From the NCBI RefSeq assembly GCF_030052815.1, contig NC_079498.1:73890992-73954991 (forward strand): DNA of 64,000 nucleotides, in the 5' to 3' direction. Below the pieces are notes generated by a model, which saw only the letters and a program-made list of their open reading frames with translations, made no database searches and was not told where the DNA came from. Both the position numbers and the translations under genes were made by a program. Shown here in pieces: positions 9,864-19,563 of this stretch. The first letter of the stretch is position 1. Each line of letters starts with the position of its first letter. This DNA is from Hevea brasiliensis (Eukaryota > Streptophyta > Magnoliopsida > Malpighiales > Euphorbiaceae).

Positions 9864-12438
9864 TGGTGCACAACATACTAAAATAATCTTTATGCAGAAC
9901 TTAAATCACATTTATTCGAAAATTTAACTCAACATGAGAATTAAATACAAATCATGCATTATGAGATTTTAATCCCAAACAATTTCATTTTGATGTATCA
10001 AATCACATTTCATAAAACCCACAGTTAGATCATGCCATTCGAAACAAATAGAATCTCAATAGCTAGAGGCTAAAGAGAAATCACATCACAAGGCTAGCTA
10101 GTTCAAATATATATGGATATCCATTCACATCCTCTTCTACTTGCACACCTCAACACTTCTCCAGAGAAGGAATCAAAATTCAAAACTAATTACCCCCACT
10201 ATTCGTGCTAGTGAGGTGTTCAAATATATGGTCATGACACTGTGGTTTCAAAACTTATCTTAACAATTTGCTAAACATTGTCATTTCAAATATACACAAT
10301 AACTTTCACAATTTAAATCAAAACATCATAAATAAGGTCACAATAAACTTTCAACAATTAAAAGCAAAAGTAAAATGCATATTTCATTCACTTTATCGAT
10401 GAATTTTAAAGCATAGTGATGTTGTGCACAAACCTCAAGCGAGTCACCTCTTGGCCTTGACTCGGTTCCTTGGGTTCTTTTCCGGTATTCTTTTCAACTG
10501 AAATACACAATTTTACAGTGTTTCAGTACCATAACATAGCATAAATCAAAAAATAAATTTAATTTCACTTTTACCTAGCTCTAACGTGCTAAATTGGGCG
10601 TTCTTGAAATTTTGTGTTTCGGGTTACTATTCACTACACTATTCAAGTCAAATTATTGACTTTCTAAGGCTTAATAGGTATGGGAATTCCAACTTCACCC
10701 ACATACCACATTTTGGTCACTAAACTTGTTGGTTTTGGTCATTTTCTCAGAACTTAGGTCTTTTAGGCAAAATTGCCAATTTTCAGTTTTGGAGTCCTAA
10801 GTTGCACTGTTCAAATGGTCACTTTACTGTTGGAATTTGAAAAAACTTTCTTCATAAAAATGTTCCTTAATGTCTTAAGTTTATTCTCCTTTTTGAATCA
10901 CCCCAATTGGAGTTTTGTAGCTCAAGTTATGGCCATTTGAACCATGGCTGCCGGATTGGATTCAACCCAGAATTCTAGGCAATTTTTGGTGCTGGCAGAT
11001 TTGGGTCACCAATGGGGTGGCTAAATGACTTGGTTAATTGCATAATTTGTATTTGTGTTTTTCATGAAAGTTTTAGTTATATATCTCATCTAACCACTGG
11101 TAAAATTTCAGGTCATTTTGACCTGCCTAGCTCAAGTTATGACCAAATGAACAAATATTATTCATTTAGTCAGTTTGTACAGAGTAGCCTGCAATTTTCT
11201 AAGTTTGGTCAATTTGTTCACTAGGTTTTAGTCACTTTTTGGGCATGCTTCCTAAGTGAAAATTGTTTCATTTAGTGTCTTTTTTCATTCCCAATTGGTC
11301 CCATACCAATTGGACTTGTAAAATTTCATTTTTGGTCCTTCAAAGTTGACTTGGTCATGATGCCAGCAACATGACCACACTCCCTCAGAATTCAGCTTTA
11401 ATTCAAACACTTCTAACACACTTAATTAGGTCACAAATGACCGTTTCTCACTTCACATTAGGTCAAAGACACCATTTATAAGTTTCTCACATTTTTGGTC
11501 TCTAAACCCTAATGTCCAAAACCCTAATTCACAAACTCTTGCATTTAACTACTTTCAAGGCCTTTAATCATAACCATTCAACTAATTAAAGTTCATATAC
11601 CCATTCAAACCATTCAAATCATGCAAATTAGCCCCTTATACATGCTGGCTGAAAATCATTTATGGTAACTCAACAAATTTTTATTTAATTTTAAGCATTT
11701 TTCTAAGTTAACGAAGTTATAAACACAAGCAATAAACTCATTTGCAACTTAAATCACTAACCTTTGTGTAGCAACTTCTAACTCCCCTTTTCTCCAATGT
11801 TCTTTCTTCTTTTCTTCTTTCTTTGATGACCAATCTTCTTCTCAAGTGATTAAATCAAGTTTTTATGGGAGAATTTGGGGTCAGGTAGAGCCAAATGGGT
11901 GTTAAAAGCTTGTATTCAAGCTTTCATGGAGGAATCAATGGTGGGTTTATGGAGAACCTTGGCTGCCGAAATCTTGAGGCGGGAGAAGGGTTCTTTTTTT
12001 TTTTTATGTAATTTAAGTCTTACTTTATGTATTTGAATGGGTCAAAAATTGTGGGAATTAAAAAAATAAATTTTGACATTATTTTGATGTCATAAGGTGA
12101 TGTAATTAACTTTTTCATTTTCTCTCTTTTTTTTTTCTATTTATTTTTCTATTAGTTCTTTAATTTAATTCTCGATTCTGAAATTTTTGTTTCTCCGATT
12201 TTATTTGACAGTTAGGTCAGGAGTCAGCTCTCGGGATCAATTGACCAAATTGTCCCTCGCCGGTTTATCCCGGTTTGCAAATATTCTATTATTTCTTCCG
12301 GCTCCCTAACCTAATTATTTGACTGGCTTAACAGTTCTTTTTCGTGATTTTCTCTTTTCCACTATGTTCATATGGGTCCTAAGGACCGCGGCGTCACATT
12401 TTATGGTTCGAAATTTGAGTTTAAATCGACTTCGCAGT

Positions 12439-12485
12439 CGTTCCCGAGAAGGTCACCCATTGTTGTGACTCTCGGGTCGTTTAAC
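12439..12485 (-). promoter_or_regulatory. 5S-rRNA-like A/C-box block, B1 5' LTR
   Basis: The A-box-like GTTAAACGACC and C-box-like AATGGGTGACC start 173 bp from the LTR 5' end, the same offset as in the B1 3' LTR. Confidence 0.45.
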
Positions 12486-12658
12486 TTCTTATGTTCCGTT
12501 TTTCTTTTTTATACTTAACTAATTGGACATTACTAATTATTTGTGTTTATGGCTTATATAGTTGTCTTAAGTGTGGTTCTAATCCCCTTAATTGTCCGGA
12601 CCGACACCGGTCACCGAAACAGTGAAATATACTAGGCTATACAAATAAGGATGTTACA

Positions 12659-13795
12659 ATGTATGTTTTATTTAATTGTTAAATGGTAATATGCATGATG
12701 GATGATCATGGACAATAAAAGACTAATGTGATTGGATTTATTTCTTTTATTTTTCTTTGGATTGTAAAATAATTAATTATATTTTGGTGGCATGTATTAT
12801 AAAGGTTGTAATAATTTTGGGTTGTAATTTCATTTATTTGAGGACTTTAAAGTCTAGGTTCTTATAAATTTGCCTTGGTATGCCAAGGATTACAATGTAA
12901 TGGATTGGAGGAAGAGCATTGGTGGGACTAGTGGGAGGAATTCAAGATCAAGTGTTGATTATGTACTCTTTCAGCAACTCTTGTAAAATAAATGAATGAA
13001 ATGCACCTAGGAATGCCCTAATTCAATTCTTGGTGGGTCAGAATTGAATCCCTTAGAAATTCTATAATCATACCATATTTATTATTTATCCATGTATGCA
13101 TGAGATGTATGAGAATATATGCAAGTATATGATATATGCATGCTAATTGGATAATGTGCAAAGTGAGACCATAATAGTAATTAAGCCAACCACAAAATCT
13201 TTCAAACAAATGATTAAGTTGGAAATGGTATAATTAAAGTAAATATATCATGGGCCCTCCATTGAGGCAATTATTTTAAGAAATTTTAAATACTTGCATA
13301 TGATGCAATTAATTTAAGAGATCTTTTTAAGAATAATTGTTAAACATGAGATGTTGTAAATATGTAAATGGTTTGGTGGCCAATAATGGATGTGCCTGAG
13401 GACATTAAAATTATTTGCATATTTACTGGCTCAATGGGATCAACTTAGCTAATGCAAGATAAGTCAATAATGGATGTGCCTGAGATTTTGAGCATTAGGG
13501 GCTAGGTAAATGATTGAACCTCACATGAGATATGATGGGCAAGGAGTTGCTCACTTATAGTTTATTGTAATTCCAATAATGGATGTGCCTGAGGATGATC
13601 AATAAGGCTATAAGGATTCAATCACCCATTAGAAATCCATCCAACTAGGATTTTTGTTTCCTATTTTGGAAGTGTAGGATTCGCTAAGTTAGTGGGAGAA
13701 CCAATTTGATTAAAAGACCATAATCATTTTGGTTAATTACTAGATATATTTACTAATTAATCTAATTATTTTTTATGGTTAATTTTCTAATAATA
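12659..13795 (+). other. Leader of Co-1, no gene
   Basis: It matches the Co-2 leader 53876-57087 apart from a solo LTR inserted there. It holds three conserved 20-bp repeats (13381, 13465, 13574) just before gag. Short open frames such as 13018-13209 (minus) are broken in Co-2 and are not genes. Confidence 0.8.
13381..13593 (+). repeat. Three spaced 20-bp repeats in copia leader
   Basis: CAATAATGGATGTGCCTGAG occurs at 13381-13400, 13465-13484 and 13574-13593. Co-2 has three variants at 56673, 56757 and 56866 with the same spacing (84 and 109 bp). They lie 200-400 bp before gag. Confidence 0.9.
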
Positions 13796-14635
13796 ATGAG
13801 CACACAATAACCATCACCATCCAATATCCTTGCGAGCATACTTGATCACAATAGGTTGACAGGACCTAATCTTTCTGATTGGCTTAGAAATTTGAAACTT
13901 GTCTTGAACCTTTAACATATAGGATATGTTCTAGACTCAAATGTTCCTGGTCCCTTACCTCCAGAGGCCACTTAAGAGGAACATGAAACTTTGGACAAGT
14001 GGAAGGAGCATGATATAAGAGCTAAGTGTTACATGCTTGCTTTTATGAGTGATGAGTTACAGAAGCAGCATGAGAACATGCAGATTGCAAGTGAGATCCT
14101 CCTTCACCTACAAGAGTTGTATGGTGAGCATAGCAGGAATGCCAAGTATGAGATATCTAGGCAGCTATTTTGAATGAGGATGTCTGAGGGACAGAATGTT
14201 GGGGATCATGTCCACAAGATGATTCGGCTTATAGAGCAGCTAGAACATCTTGACTTTAACATGGATTTCCAACTACAAACGGATTTGATCCTTCAGTCCC
14301 TTCCTGAGTCATTTGGGAATTTTGTGACAAATTTCCATATGAATAAGCAAGAATACACCTTGGCTGGTTTACTTAACATGCTGGTTATTACCCAAAAGAA
14401 TATGTCGGGCAATAAAGGAAAAGAGGTAGCTTTGATTGCATCTTCTTCTGCTGGAAAGTCCAATAAGAAGAAGGGTAATAAGAAAAAGAAAACTCAAATT
14501 CCTGGTCCTTCTAAGAAGATAGCCAAACAGAAGGGGAAGACCAAAGCTGATGGAGGCAAAGGAAAGTGTTTCCACTGCTAGAAGGATGGGCACTGGAATA
14601 GGAACTGCCCAGAGTATAGCAAGTAGTAGCAGCTT
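13796..14635 (+). pseudogene. Copia gag (Co-1), broken
   Basis: The start ATG 13796-13798 is set by Co-2 (MSTEQPPPSNILASIL); here the fifth codon is TAA. Recognisable parts are SDWLRNLKLVLNL, DKWKEHDIRAKCYML (about 13995), LLHLQELYGEHSRNAKYEISRQLF, a stop at 14171-14173, RMSEGQNVGDHVHKMIRLIEQLEHLDF and LILQSLPESFGNFVTNF. This is the UBN2-like gag fold of copia elements. A basic Lys-rich tail leads to the CCHC knuckle at 14567-14610, whose reading CFHC-stop-KDGHWNRNC has TAG at 14579-14581. It would form the particle and bind RNA if intact. Confidence 0.88.
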
Positions 14636-15290
14636 GCAGTAATGAGATATTAGACTCCGGGTTAGCAATGGCTCAACTGTTGAAGCTTTAGTCATAGGAT
14701 CTAAATCTTTATATATGTGTGGACATGTTTTGTATTTAAATAAGGCTTTGCATATACCTGATGCTTTTGGATATTATTTTACTTGAAAGAGCATGACATT
14801 GTTTCCCAGTTGACTCCTCTAGGAATGCCACAGCTGAATGGTGTATCTAAAAGGAGAAATCATACCCTATTAGATATGGTATGTAGTATGATAAGCTATA
14901 TTGATATGCCAATCTCCTTTTGGGAATTTGCATTAGAATCAGCTTTGCATATTCTGAATAGGATTCCATCAAAATCAGTTTCTTCCACACCTTATGAGAT
15001 ATGGCATGGAAGAAAACCAAGTCTTAAGCATGTTAAGATTTGGGGTTGTCCAGCTTATATCAAAAGGCTGAACACTGATAAATTGGAAACCAGATCAGAA
15101 AAAAGGTTGATTTGTTGGATATCCAAAAGAGAGTTTTGGATATTATTATTTTTATTTGCCTACATCACAAAAGGTTATGTAAGTAGAGATGCCACATTTC
15201 TTGAACAACAGTTTATTCAAGAAGGAGGCAAAGGAAGGCAAATAGAGTTAGAATTAGAGAATTCTGACCAACCTCTAGATTAGATGGATA
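14636..15290 (+). pseudogene. Copia protease remnant joined to integrase C-terminal half (Co-1)
   Basis: Only about 150 bp with stops separate the gag knuckle from integrase. A stretch reading LYMCGHVLYL is the tail of the protease; its active site and the integrase zinc finger and first two catalytic acids are gone. Integrase resumes at KEHDIVSQLTPLGMPQLNGV (14783). The catalytic-Glu position is SKRRN, against SERRN in Co-2, so Glu is Lys. After that come NRIPSKSVSSTPYEIWHGRKP and HVKIWGCPAYI. The frame runs to 15283. Confidence 0.85.
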
Positions 15291-16215
15291 TAGATCCATC
15301 TATTCAACCTACACCTATTGATGAAGCATCTACAGCTATTCCTCGCAGATCAACCAGGATATCTCATCTATCAGTGAGATACGATTTTCTTCATGAAGAT
15401 GAACAAGAGTTGTTTACTCATGAAGAAGTAGATCATGGAGATGATCCACTTACCTATAAAAAAGCTATATCAGATATAGACTCTTTAAAATGGATTGAAG
15501 CTATGAAATTCGAAATTGATTCCATGTATAAGAATCAAGTTTGGGATCTTATTGACCCAACTGAAGGTATTGTACCTATAGGGAATAAATAGATTTTCAA
15601 GAAGAAAATTGGTTTTGATGGAAAGGTAGAGACCTATAAAACAAGGCTAGTAGCGAAAGGGTTTCGCCAAAGGCAAGGAATCGATAATGAGGAGACCTAT
15701 AAAATAAGGCTAGTAGCGAAAGGGTTTCGCCAAAGGCAAGGAATCGATAATGAGGAGACTTTCTCGCTTGTTGCCATGCTTAAATCAATTAGGATTCTAT
15801 TAGCAATAGCTGCATACTATGATTATGAGATTTGGCAGATGGATGTCAAAATAGCTTTTCTCAATGGATACATTGAAGAAAACATTTTCATGAAACAACC
15901 TAGGGGTTTTGAATCCGAAGCTGGTTCCAAAGTATGCAAGCTAAAGCGATCCATTTATGGGTTGAAACAAGCTTCGAGGAGTTGGAACATCCATTTTGAT
16001 GAAACCATTAAGTCATTTGGTTTTATCAAAAATGAGGATGAGCCATGTGTATATAAGAAGGTTAGTGATAATTCTATCACTTTCCTTATCTTCTATGTGG
16101 ATAACATTTTATTGATGGGTAATGACATTGGTATGTTGACAGTTGTAAAGGTATGGTTGTTAAATACATTCTCCATGAAAGACTTGGGGTAGGCAACCTA
16201 TATTCTTGGGATTTA
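15284..16215 (+). pseudogene. Copia reverse transcriptase (Co-1), catalytic site altered
   Basis: It starts after a Ser/Thr-rich linker (RRSTRISHLSVRYDF), with DDPLTYKKAISDIDSLKWIEA, then VWDLIDPTEGIVPIGNK and a TAG where Trp is expected. Motif A IWQMDVKIAFLNG (about 15832) keeps its Asp. The YVDD box reads YVDN at 16094-16105, so the second Asp is lost. A 63-bp in-frame tandem duplication (15629-15754) repeats the VAKGFRQRQGID motif. A stop follows KDLG near 16190. The copy cannot encode active RT. Confidence 0.92.
15629..15754 (+). repeat. 63-bp tandem duplication inside copia RT
   Basis: Units 15629-15691 and 15692-15754 differ at about one base (ACAAGG against ATAAGG). Twenty-one codons are duplicated in frame. 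Co-2 is truncated before this point. Confidence 0.95.
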
Positions 16216-17074
16216 CATATATAGAGATAGAGCGAAAAGAATAATTGGTTTATTCGAAAGTCTATACTTGGAAAAGGTGTTAAAGATGTTTAACTTGGTT
16301 GATTCCAAGAGAGGATTGTTACCAGTGAGACATGGTATCCACCTTTCTAAAGAGATGTCTCTAAAGACACCTAAAGAAAGAGATAAAATGGCCAAGATTC
16401 CATATACTTCCGCTATTGGAAGTTTGATATATGCAATATTGTGTACTAGGCCGGATATCGCATATGCTGTTAGTTTGACTAGTAAGTTTCAATCCAATCC
16501 AGGTTTGGAATACTGCATAGCTGTCAAGAACATCCTTAAGTACTTGAGAAGAACTAATGATTTATTCTTGATTTATAGAGATGGTGACTTGCAATTGGAT
16601 GGTTATACTGATTCTGATTTCCAATCAAATATTGATGATAGAAAGTCTACCTCGGGGTATGTGTTCTTTTGTAATGGAGGTGCAGTCAATTGGAAGAGTT
16701 CCAAACAGAGTACGACTACAGATTCCACTACAGAGGCTGAGTATATTACTGCATCAGATGCTTTAAACGATGCTATTTGGATAAAGAAGCTCATGACAGA
16801 ACTTGTAGTAGTTCCTTCCATTGAGTCAGTAGTTACACTCTACTGTGACAACAATGGAGCAGTCATACAAGCTAAGGAACCCCGGTCTCACCAGAAATCC
16901 AAACACATAGAAAGGCACTACCACATTATCAGAGAGATAGTTGGGCGAGGTGATGTAGCCATGCAGAAAATAGCATCAGCTGAAAATCTAGCTGAACCAT
17001 TTACTAAGCCTATGTCACAAGCTCAGTTAGACCGACATCTTGAGAAGATGGGTCTAAGGAATTGTAATGAATGA
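16216..17074 (+). pseudogene. Copia RNase H and RT tail (Co-1), open
   Basis: The frame 16268-17074 is open to TGA. It has the RT-RNase H connection (AIGSLIYAILCTRPDIAYAV), then RNase H: first Asp in GYTDSDFQSN, GGAVNWKSSKQST, Glu in TEAEYITASDA, Asp in LYCDNNGAV, and HQKSKHIERHYHIIREIV. The domain is full length with its acidic residues present. It is separated from the RT core by a stop, so it is a fossil domain rather than a gene. Confidence 0.9.
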
Positions 17075-17077
17075 CTC

Positions 17078-17091
17078 TAGTGCTAGTGGGA
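17078..17091 (+). promoter_or_regulatory. Polypurine tract region of Co-1
   Basis: TAGTGCTAGTGGGA lies right after the pol stop and before the LTR start. It is short and only moderately purine-rich, as is common in copia elements. Confidence 0.6.
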
Positions 17092-17105
17092 TATTATTGT
17101 AGTAT
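17092..17105 (+). repeat. Start of Co-1 3' LTR (family D), before the A1 insertion
   Basis: TATTATTGTAGTAT corresponds to the TATTAGTAGTAT start of the two other family D LTRs (36171 and 54368). The last five bases, AGTAT, are repeated at 23099-23103 as the A1 target duplication. Confidence 0.85.
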
Positions 17106-17276
17106 TGTAACACCCTCACTGTAGCAATTTCGTACATTTTACTATTTCGGTGACCGATGTTAGTCTGGACAGCTAGAACATCTGGAAAAATATTTAGACT
17201 AGAGTGAGGAGTCATAAATAACTCAAATAAGTGTAAGAAAAATTAAGAAAAAATTATAGAAATAAAATACAACCAA

Positions 17277-17323
17277 GTTAAATGAGCCGGTGCCCTAACG
17301 ATGGGTAACCTAGTGGGAAGTTA
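17277..17323 (+). promoter_or_regulatory. 5S-rRNA-like A/C-box block, A1 5' LTR
   Basis: GTTAAATGAGCC, then ACGATGGGTAACC, then GTGGGAAGTTAC, starting 171 bp from the LTR 5' end. Confidence 0.45.
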
Positions 17324-17571
17324 CGGTCTTCGCAGCTAGAAGCCCTAAACCAGGGAGAAAATTCATAAAATAATTTTTGAGACTCTAGAGAAGAGTCATT
17401 GAGGTTTTGATGGCATTAGAATGCCAAGAAAATACTTAGAAAAATTTTTAGATCAGTACAAACGATTTTGGCTTAATAAGCCAAACGGAGGGCATTTTGA
17501 TCATTTCGTCTTCAGAGATAATTTTTGACCGACTTATCCAGTTAAGTAAATAATTATTATGATATAAAATA

Positions 17572-17830
17572 TGTAACTATCGTGCTCTAACCACTAGAGG
17601 AATTGTGCACTTTGGCCATAAGCCTCACGGCTTTGTCCCATAGGTGGAATGGAGAACTTCCCAGGAGGTCACCCATTCTAGGATTTCTCTCAAGCAAGCA
17701 CACTTAATCGTGGAGTTCTTCTAACTCTCTAGGCCATTCCACTAAAAGGCGCATCTAGTGATTAGTTCCACCATTTTATATATCATTACTTTTTGAATCC
17801 AAGACCATCTCTGTGCTTTGCCGATGTGGG
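17572..17830 (-). repeat. Cassandra LTR copy 1, inverted
   Basis: On the minus strand it runs from CCCACATCGG to GATAGTTACA. From the CCCAC start to the end it measures 259 bp, the same as copy 3. Its 5S-like section is 17653-17708. It is the only copy in this orientation and forms a near-palindrome with copy 2. Confidence 0.92.
17653..17708 (-). ncRNA. 5S-rRNA-derived segment in Cassandra LTR 1
   Basis: In LTR sense the order is TTAAGTGTGCTTGCTTGAGA, AATGGGTGACCTCC and TGGGAAGTTC. It is a derived promoter-like relic, not a full 5S gene: the 5' half of 5S rRNA is absent. Confidence 0.75.
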
Positions 17831-17843
17831 ATTTTCCCAAGGG

Positions 17844-18091
17844 AAAGCACGAAGATGGTCTTGGGTTCAAAAAGTAATGATATATAAAATGGTGGAACTA
17901 ATCACCAGAGGCGCCTTTTGGTGGAATGGCCTAGAGAGTTGGAAGAAGTCCAGGGTTAAGCGTGCTCGCTTGAGAGAAATCCTAGGATGGGTGACCTCCT
18001 GGGACGTTCTCCATTCCACCTATGGGACAAAACCGTGAGGCTTATGGCCAAAGCGGACAATTCCTCTAGTGGTTGGAGCCCGATCGTTACA
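17844..18091 (+). repeat. Cassandra LTR copy 2, direct, short at its 5' end
   Basis: It starts at AAAGCACGAAGATGG and ends GATCGTTACA; from AAAGCAC to the end it is 248 bp, exactly as in copy 3. The first 11 or so bases (CCCACATCGGC) are missing, and GGGATTTTCCC from the inverted copy abuts it. The junction between copies 1 and 2 is therefore a truncation point. Confidence 0.9.
17955..18008 (+). ncRNA. 5S-rRNA-derived segment in Cassandra LTR 2
   Basis: GTTAAGCGTGCTCGCTTGAG matches the plant 5S A-box region and GGATGGGTGACCTCCTGGGA the C-box region, in 5S order and spacing. This is the best match in the window. Comparison is with 5S rRNA as known for plants; an alignment to the Rfam 5S model would confirm it. 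Confidence 0.85.
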
Positions 18092-18093
18092 AT

Positions 18094-18181
18094 TGGTATC
18101 AGAGCCGCTCGCGTGTCCTTTTGGGCAATGGTGGGGTAAATCTCAGCGAGGACGCTAAGTCCCGAAAGGGAGGGAGAAAGG
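18094..18181 (+). promoter_or_regulatory. Cassandra body: primer-binding site and polypurine tract
   Basis: TGGTATCAGAGC at 18094-18105 is a perfect initiator-Met primer site two bases after LTR copy 2. AAAGGGAGGGAGAAAGG at 18165-18181 is the polypurine tract before LTR copy 3. The body is otherwise about 60 bp with no open frame. Confidence 0.92.
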
Positions 18182-18454
18182 TCCTTTAGGCAAATCCCAC
18201 ATCGGCAAAGCACGGAGATGGTTTTGGATTCAAAAAGTAATGATATATAAAATGGTGGAACTAATTACTAGAGGCACCTTTTGGTGAAATGGCCTGGAGA
18301 ATTGGAAGTACTCTAGGGTTAAGCGTGCTCGCTTGAGAGAAATCCCAGGATGGGTGACCTCCTAGGAAGTTCTCCATTCCACCTATGGGACAAAACTGTG
18401 AGGCTTATGGCCAAAGCAGACAATTCCTCTAGTGGTTGGAGCCCGATCATTACA
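18182..18454 (+). repeat. Cassandra LTR copy 3 (3' LTR)
   Basis: It follows the polypurine tract and ends CGATCATTACA at 18454, next to the AAATA duplication. The 5S-like part is 18318-18372. The usual TG start is not visible (TCCTTTAGG), so the first bases may have changed. Confidence 0.88.
18318..18372 (+). ncRNA. 5S-rRNA-derived segment in Cassandra LTR 3
   Basis: GTTAAGCGTGCTCGCTTGAG and GGATGGGTGACCTCCTAGGA, one base different from copy 2 in the C-box block. Confidence 0.8.
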
Positions 18455-19139
18455 AAATATGAATAAATATTGCTACAAATTAAATTGAAATTGAGTAGAA
18501 AAGAAAAGAAAAGAAAAGAAAATGAATTAAAATTACAATTTTGACCTCATGCTTTTGTCACTAAAGCACTCTTACCCAATCACATTGTGACATATGTCCA
18601 TAAACCACTTAAAATGAGTAAAATGGGCAGAAAAATTGAAGAAACCAATCTGTTTCTTCTCCTTCCCATTTCTAGCTGATTCTCTTACTCCCTTCCACCA
18701 TGAGAGCTTTGCCAAGCTTCATTTTTCACTTTAATTCACCTGAAAACCTTATCCTCCCTTCACTAAAAATTTTCCTTACCACTAGAGCAAGACTTGGGCA
18801 GCAATTAGAAGAAGAGAAAGTGGAAGAAGGGGAGGTGTGAACAAGCTTAGAAAATCACCAAAGATGTTAGTGCCATATTCTTTGCTTTTACATCTTTCTA
18901 AACATGAATTTAAGCTTAGTTGAAAATTTGATAAAAATTGAATTAATGAGGTATGTTCCATGAAATTTTGGCAGCCTTGACATGAGTTAGAGTTAGGATA
19001 ATTCTTTGATTTAAGGTGACATATTAGCTGCCCCTAGTATAAATTATATGATTAGTATAGCAAATTAGGCTGCTCCGACACCGAATGTAGCACGCCTCGC
19101 TCAGCTACACTATAGATGGGTGAGGGGTGTTACGTTTAT

Positions 19140-19347
19140 TAGTATCAGAGCACAGTTTAGGCGTTCCTAGGCATCGATAGATAGAATAAGATTGTGTGTA
19201 TAACATGCATTGCATTCATATGAGTCGAGGTGATACTAATGCAGATCCGTTTTCTCTGGTAAGGTGAAGAAATAAGGAGGTAGCAGTTCCTCAACTACTG
19301 AGGTCAGGTAAATTTCAAGAACAAAATTTAAATTAGAGGGCAAGAGG
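19140..19347 (+). other. A1 internal remnant with primer site and polypurine tract
   Basis: TAGTATCAGAGC (19140-19151) is the primer site with one change. The following 100 bp match the A2 leader. AGAGGGCAAGAGG (19335-19347) is the polypurine tract. No gag or pol survives; gene loss was by deletion between the leader and the last 80 bp. Confidence 0.88.
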
Positions 19348-19404
19348 TGTAACACCCTCACTATAACAATTCTGTACATTCTACTGTTTCGGTGACTGAT
19401 GTCG

Positions 19405-19412
19405 GTCCGGAC
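19405..19412. promoter_or_regulatory. GTCCGGAC palindrome, A1 3' LTR
   Basis: Offset 57 bp from the LTR start, the same as in A0 and both B1 LTRs. Confidence 0.55.
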
Positions 19413-19517
19413 AGCTAGAACATCTAGGAAAATATTTAGACTAGAGTGAGGAGTCATAAATAACTCAAATATGTGTAAGAAAAATTAGGAAAAATTTTAG
19501 AAATAAAATACAACCAA

Positions 19518-19563
19518 GTTAAATGAGCCGGTGCCCTAGCAATGGGTAACCTAGTGGGAAGTT
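19518..19563 (+). promoter_or_regulatory. 5S-rRNA-like A/C-box block, A1 3' LTR
   Basis: GTTAAATGAGCC, CAATGGGTAACC, GTGGGAAGTTAT; offset 170 bp. It differs from the A1 5' LTR copy at a few bases. Confidence 0.45.

Larger units (their letters stand above)
3559..12658 (-). mobile_element. Gypsy element B1 (Del/Tekay-like chromovirus), degenerate
   Basis: The minus-strand order is 5' LTR (12658-9123), primer site, gag, protease, reverse transcriptase, RNase H, integrase with chromodomain, polypurine tract, and 3' LTR (4333-3559, then interrupted by A0). The right edge sits in the Co-1 leader: the flank resumes with ATGTATGTTTTATTTAATTG, which Co-2 has uninterrupted near 53876. The 775 bp of shared LTR sequence (3559-4333 against 11884-12658) are closely similar by eye, so the insertion is younger than Co-1. 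Confidence 0.9.
9123..12658 (-). repeat. 5' LTR of gypsy B1 (family B), 3536 bp
   Basis: On the plus strand it runs from TGTCACACCTTACCCC to GATGTTACA. It contains the double hairpin (9824-9863), the 5S-like block (12439-12485) and the palindrome (12594-12601). The B2 LTR is about 1.3 kb shorter and lacks the hairpin section. In LTR sense a TC-rich stretch and a GTTAGTG splice-donor-like site fall near 11750-11880. Confidence 0.88.
17572..18454 (+). mobile_element. Cassandra-type TRIM with an extra inverted LTR
   Basis: The 883-bp insert is flanked by AAATA at 17567-17571 and 18455-18459; the uninterrupted site in the A1 3' LTR (ATAAAATATGAATAAA, about 19803) has it once. Inside are three copies of one LTR: inverted (17572-17830), direct (17844-18091) and direct (18182-18454). 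Between the two direct copies is a 90-bp body with primer site and polypurine tract. Each LTR carries the 3' half of 5S rRNA, the mark of Cassandra elements. There is no coding capacity, so it depended on proteins of other elements. Confidence 0.92.
17106..19134 (+). repeat. 5' LTR of A1, with large deletion and Cassandra inside
   Basis: Without the Cassandra and its duplication (888 bp) the LTR is about 1141 bp, against 3751 bp for the 3' LTR. The missing section matches 20428-23030 of the 3' LTR. TTAGG occurs at both ends of the gap (AAATTAGG and AAGTTAGG), which suggests microhomology deletion. Its last base is G where the 3' LTR has A. Confidence 0.88.

Noticed and set aside
13018..13209. 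Small minus-strand open frame in the copia leader
   Set aside because: In Co-2 the solo LTR and indels break it; length is within chance for AT-rich sequence.
17955..18008. A functional 5S rRNA gene
   Set aside because: Only the 3' half of 5S is present, within a repeated LTR; the 5' half and the gene terminator are not seen.
18094..18105. tRNA gene or fragment at TGGTATCAGAGC sites
   Set aside because: These are 12-base primer-binding sites complementary to the tRNA 3' end; no cloverleaf can be drawn around them.
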